Source: JAUWNP01 sp034430655 (GTDB taxonomy: Bacteria; Chloroflexota; Anaerolineae; B4-G1). Taken from it: a DNA stretch of 7,484 nt. The notes beneath the pieces are model-generated. The model did not search any database, was not told where the DNA came from, and saw only the letters and a program-made list of their open reading frames with translations. The position numbers were made by a program, and so were the translations under genes. This document shows positions 6,021 through 7,484 of this stretch, one piece after another; the first letter of the stretch is position 1; every line of letters begins with the position of its first letter. The stretch lies in assembly GCA_034430655.1 (NCBI GenBank), contig DAOUEC010000142.1, positions 1-7,484 on the forward strand, in the 5' to 3' direction.

Positions 6021-6087
6021 CCCCACCCCGGTCCTCCCGCCCCCCCCGGTCCCCCCCAACTTTGGGGGGGAAGGTGGGGGAGGGAGT
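6021..6087. repeat. G/C-tract dispersed repeat between csx15 and the SAVED gene, copy 2
   Basis: C-rich sequence, then the 20-base palindrome at 6051-6070 (seven C, AACTTT, seven G) identical to 622-641, then G-rich sequence. It fills most of the 102-base gap between csx15 and the SAVED gene. A transcript would fold it into a stem of about nine pairs just upstream of the SAVED start at 6013, which could weaken read-through or translation. Confidence 0.7.
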
Positions 6088-6101
6088 TTTCCAGCACCGC
6101 C

Positions 6102-6123
6102 TGGCTTCGACAGGCTCAGCCGA
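6102..6123. repeat. CTTCGACAGGCTCAG-type dispersed repeat at the csx15 3' end
   Basis: TGGCTTCGACAGGCTCAGCC, followed by GA, matches the common small repeat of the form TTCGACAAGCTCAGCCCGAACG. It supplies the TGA stop of csx15 and, with the bases just beyond it, its last codons. Confidence 0.55.
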
Positions 6124-6547
6124 ACGTTTGCGGCGGCGCCTTCTTCGCCCCCGCCTGACGTTGCTCTCGTGCCCGGTCCCGCACCGCCTGCAGGTTCAGC
6201 AATTCCGCCACCTCGTAACGCGGTGGCGTGGCCTCTGCCGCCGGTCGAATGCGCAGCAGCGTAGGGAAATATCCCATCCGCCCATGCAATTCGGCCAGCA
6301 AGACAGTGGCGAGCGGGGCCAGCCCTGGCGGGTTGACCAGCAGCGGCAGCGTCTGCCACTCCTCGGCGCTCAGCGGTACCTCGTCCACCAGGGCAGCCAC
6401 CTGGGGTTCTATCGCCTTCTCCACGTCCGCGTGGGCGGGCACGTCCAGCACCCGCGCCACGGGTTGCCCGGCCCGGACCTCGATCTGCATCCGCTGCGCT
6501 TCCGTCAGCGGGTGGGCGAAGTTGACGACGGTAACGCCCTCAGCCAT
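6116..6547 (-). CDS. csx15: Csx15-family CRISPR type III accessory protein (predicted cOA ring nuclease or cOA-binding protein)
   Basis: 143 residues, a one-domain protein of the kind expected for Csx15. Recognisable features are VVNFAHPLT at 7-15, EEWQTLPLLVNPPGLAPLA at 62-80, ELHGRMGYFPTLLRIRP at 86-102 and YEVAELLNLQAVRD at 111-124, followed by a short charged tail. Csx15 is grouped with the small Rossmann-like proteins proposed to degrade or sequester cyclic oligoadenylate and so turn off type III CRISPR effectors, which fits its place directly upstream of two cOA-sensing membrane proteins. The ATG at 6547 is preceded by GGAGG at seven bases, a better choice than an in-frame extension to 6607. 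The final codons and stop are formed by a dispersed repeat, so the native C-terminus may have been altered. Family recall is from memory of the conserved blocks. Confidence 0.75.
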   Translation of the reverse strand: MAEGVTVVNFAHPLTEAQRMQIEVRAGQPVARVLDVPAHADVEKAIEPQVAALVDEVPLSAEEWQTLPLLVNPPGLAPLATVLLAELHGRMGYFPTLLRIRPAAEATPPRYEVAELLNLQAVRDRAREQRQAGAKKAPPQTFG

Positions 6548-6579
6548 CGTTGCCCTCCAGCAGCGGTGGCCAGGCGATG

Positions 6580-6608
6580 TTGACAGGTTGGTCGTTCTGA
6601 GGTACACT
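6580..6608 (+). promoter_or_regulatory. Sigma-70-type promoter for the plus-strand gene
   Basis: A perfect TTGACA at 6580-6585 is followed after exactly 17 bases by TACACT at 6603-6608 (four of six matches to TATAAT). Transcription would start near 6615, about 35 bases before the ATG at 6649. It lies in the 101-base divergent gap shared with csx15. Confidence 0.6.
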
Positions 6609-6648
6609 ATTCATAACCATTGCCAACTTATGGCGTGGAGCACAGAGA

Positions 6649-7020
6649 ATGAACTCACTTGCCCAGATCACGCTCAGTGGCCCCGTGGCGGCCGGCCAAC
6701 AACTCGACATCACCGTAACCGTCCGCGCCCGCATCGAGGTGGACGCTGAGACCGCCCAGCGTAAGGCCACCGGTTGGCTGGTGAGCGAGGTTGGCAATTT
6801 ACTCATCGGTGACACTCCCGCGTTGGTGATTGCCGACCGCGCGGTGTGGCGTGTGCCGGTGCTGCTGACCTCCCCCTCACGCGGTGTAATCGGGACCGTC
6901 GGTTCCGTGGACGTGGACGCGCAGACTGGTGAAATCCTGGCCGACGAAACGCTGGGACGCCGGATACTCAAAGATGCCCACCAGCAGATTGCCCGTTCCG
7001 CACCGGCCCCAGCAGAGTGA
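6649..7020 (+). CDS. Conserved-looking hypothetical protein, 123 residues
   Basis: The only complete plus-strand gene in the window. It starts at an ATG with GGAG eight bases upstream and has a good promoter of its own. The protein is soluble and strand-rich: an amphipathic opening (ITLSGPVAAGQQLDITVTVRA), a middle block RKATGWLVSEVGNLLIGDTPALVI, VWRVPVLLTSPSRGVIGTVG, then DVDAQTGEIL and a short helical Ala-rich tail. There is no signal peptide or membrane helix. I do not recognise a named domain. Its size and composition would suit an antitoxin-like or small accessory protein, but no toxin partner is adjacent. It runs against cas6, ending 24 bases before the cas6 stop, and so may have been inserted between cas6 and csx15. 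Confidence 0.75.
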   Translation: MNSLAQITLSGPVAAGQQLDITVTVRARIEVDAETAQRKATGWLVSEVGNLLIGDTPALVIADRAVWRVPVLLTSPSRGVIGTVGSVDVDAQTGEILADETLGRRILKDAHQQIARSAPAPAE

Positions 7021-7044
7021 AGCCAGTTGCCTGGCGCCCTTACC

Positions 7045-7354
7045 TTAACGTCGGATCCTCCGCGTCTGGCCCATACCGTGGGTGGTCTTGCGCCCCGTGC
7101 CGCAGAACTCGGCATAGTCGGCCAGGGCGTTGAGTTGCCACACCAGCGCCTGGTTCAGCCACCGCGCCTTGGTGATGACGAATGTTACCTCTCCCACGAA
7201 CCCTACAAAGGGTCTTCCACGGCCCAGGTTATGTTTCTCCGTCCGCAACCGATGCGCATCAATCGCCACGTTGGTAAGCACTGTTTCCATCAATGATGTG
7301 CTGATACGCCGGTCTGGAGGCGCAAAGTCGTTCCATCGGCTCAACCAACTCTTA
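7045..7354 (-). pseudogene. cas6: 3' remnant of cas6 (crRNA-processing endoribonuclease), cut by an IS5-family element
   Basis: About 102 codons of sense sequence remain, ending in LNALADYAEFCGTGRKTTHGMGQTRR. This is the C-terminal signature of Cas6, including the glycine-rich loop (GTGRKTTHGMGQ) that contacts the crRNA repeat; GFVGEVTF at about the middle is also typical. Upstream, the recognisable sequence (SKSWLSRWNDFAPPD) stops at 7354, where the insertion sequence begins. Beyond that the frame runs through the IS end to a stop at 7405-7407 and has no credible start codon of its own. Full-length Cas6 proteins are roughly 200-300 residues, so the N-terminal half or more, including the usual catalytic region, is missing from here. 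The rest may lie beyond the right end of the element. Confidence 0.8.
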
Positions 7355-7484
7355 GAGCATGTCTGAAAATTGATGGATCGCGGTTTTTCGAGTAAACTTG
7401 GCCATTATGGCCGAACAGAATAACACGAGACAGTCATATCCGAGCGATTTGACAGACACCGAATGGCAAAAGATTGAGCCGTTG
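7355..7484 (+). mobile_element. Left end of an IS5-family insertion sequence
   Basis: The change from cas6 sequence to GAGCATGTCTGAAAATTGATGG at 7355-7376 marks the probable terminal inverted repeat; GAGCATGTCTGA-type ends are typical of IS5-family elements. A transposase frame begins 52 bases inside. The bases before the end (CTTA at 7351-7354) would suit the short TA-containing target duplications of this family. The right end is outside the window, so the duplication cannot be checked here. Confidence 0.75.
7407..7484 (+). CDS. IS5-family transposase, N-terminal 26 residues only
   Basis: The frame starts at an ATG at 7407 and runs off the window. Residues 11-26 read YPSDLTDTEWQKIEPL, the characteristic opening of the DUF4096 N-terminal domain found in many IS5/IS4-type transposases. 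Nothing of the DDE catalytic core is in view, so whether the transposase is intact cannot be judged. Confidence 0.8.
   Translation, partial: MAEQNNTRQSYPSDLTDTEWQKIEPL

Noticed and set aside
6014..6097. N-terminal extension of the SAVED protein to an upstream in-frame start
   Set aside because: The added 28 residues are only translated C7/G7 repeat (LPPQSWGG and Gly/Pro runs). The ATG at 6013 begins directly at the helix leading into the membrane segment.
5570..6583. Plus-strand open frame of 337 codons opposite the SAVED and csx15 genes
   Set aside because: It spans two real genes and an intergenic repeat on the other strand, and its protein is His/Arg/Pro-rich shadow sequence without domain features.
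6548..6648. A minus-strand promoter for csx15 in the divergent gap
   Set aside because: I found TATGAA- and TAGTGT-like boxes but no -35 element at proper spacing, so none is called.
7022..7035. Small GCCAG/CTGGC hairpin between the plus-strand gene and cas6
   Set aside because: Only five pairs and no following T-tract on either strand, too weak to call a terminator.

Overview
The window is GC-rich bacterial DNA, most likely from a Chloroflexota genome. That assignment is an inference from the kind of CRISPR-accessory proteins present and from the small G/C-rich dispersed repeats scattered through and between the genes. It was not tested by any search.

Most of the window is one minus-strand block that reads, in transcription order: the 3' remnant of cas6 (7354-7045), csx15 (6547-6116), a membrane-anchored SAVED protein (6013-4949), a membrane-anchored CARF protein (4667-3714), a CARF protein with a LuxR-type helix-turn-helix (3714-2800), and a membrane von Willebrand A protein with a degenerate FHA-like tail (2516-135). 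A single plus-strand gene with its own good promoter (6649-7020) sits between csx15 and cas6. The right edge is the left end of an IS5-family insertion sequence that has cut into cas6. The left edge carries the last codons of an unidentified plus-strand frame.

The central four genes look like an accessory module of a type III CRISPR system that signals with cyclic oligoadenylate (cOA). Two proteins pair N-terminal membrane helices with cOA-sensing folds (SAVED and CARF). One couples CARF to DNA binding. Csx15 belongs to the small proteins thought to remove or bind cOA and so switch the response off. No Cas10, no CRISPR array, and no HEPN, PD-(D/E)XK or protease effector is visible here, so the signal producer must lie elsewhere and the visible output is membrane plus transcription. 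The vWA protein is separated from the block by a terminator-like hairpin, and its membership in the system is a hypothesis.

The intergenic spaces hold structured repeats: a 211-base foldback-like element between the SAVED and CARF genes, two AACC...GGTT dyads, two copies of an identical 20-base C7/G7 palindrome, and several small repeats that have entered reading frames without breaking them. These are good candidates for a second look, alongside the double membrane-sensor architecture.
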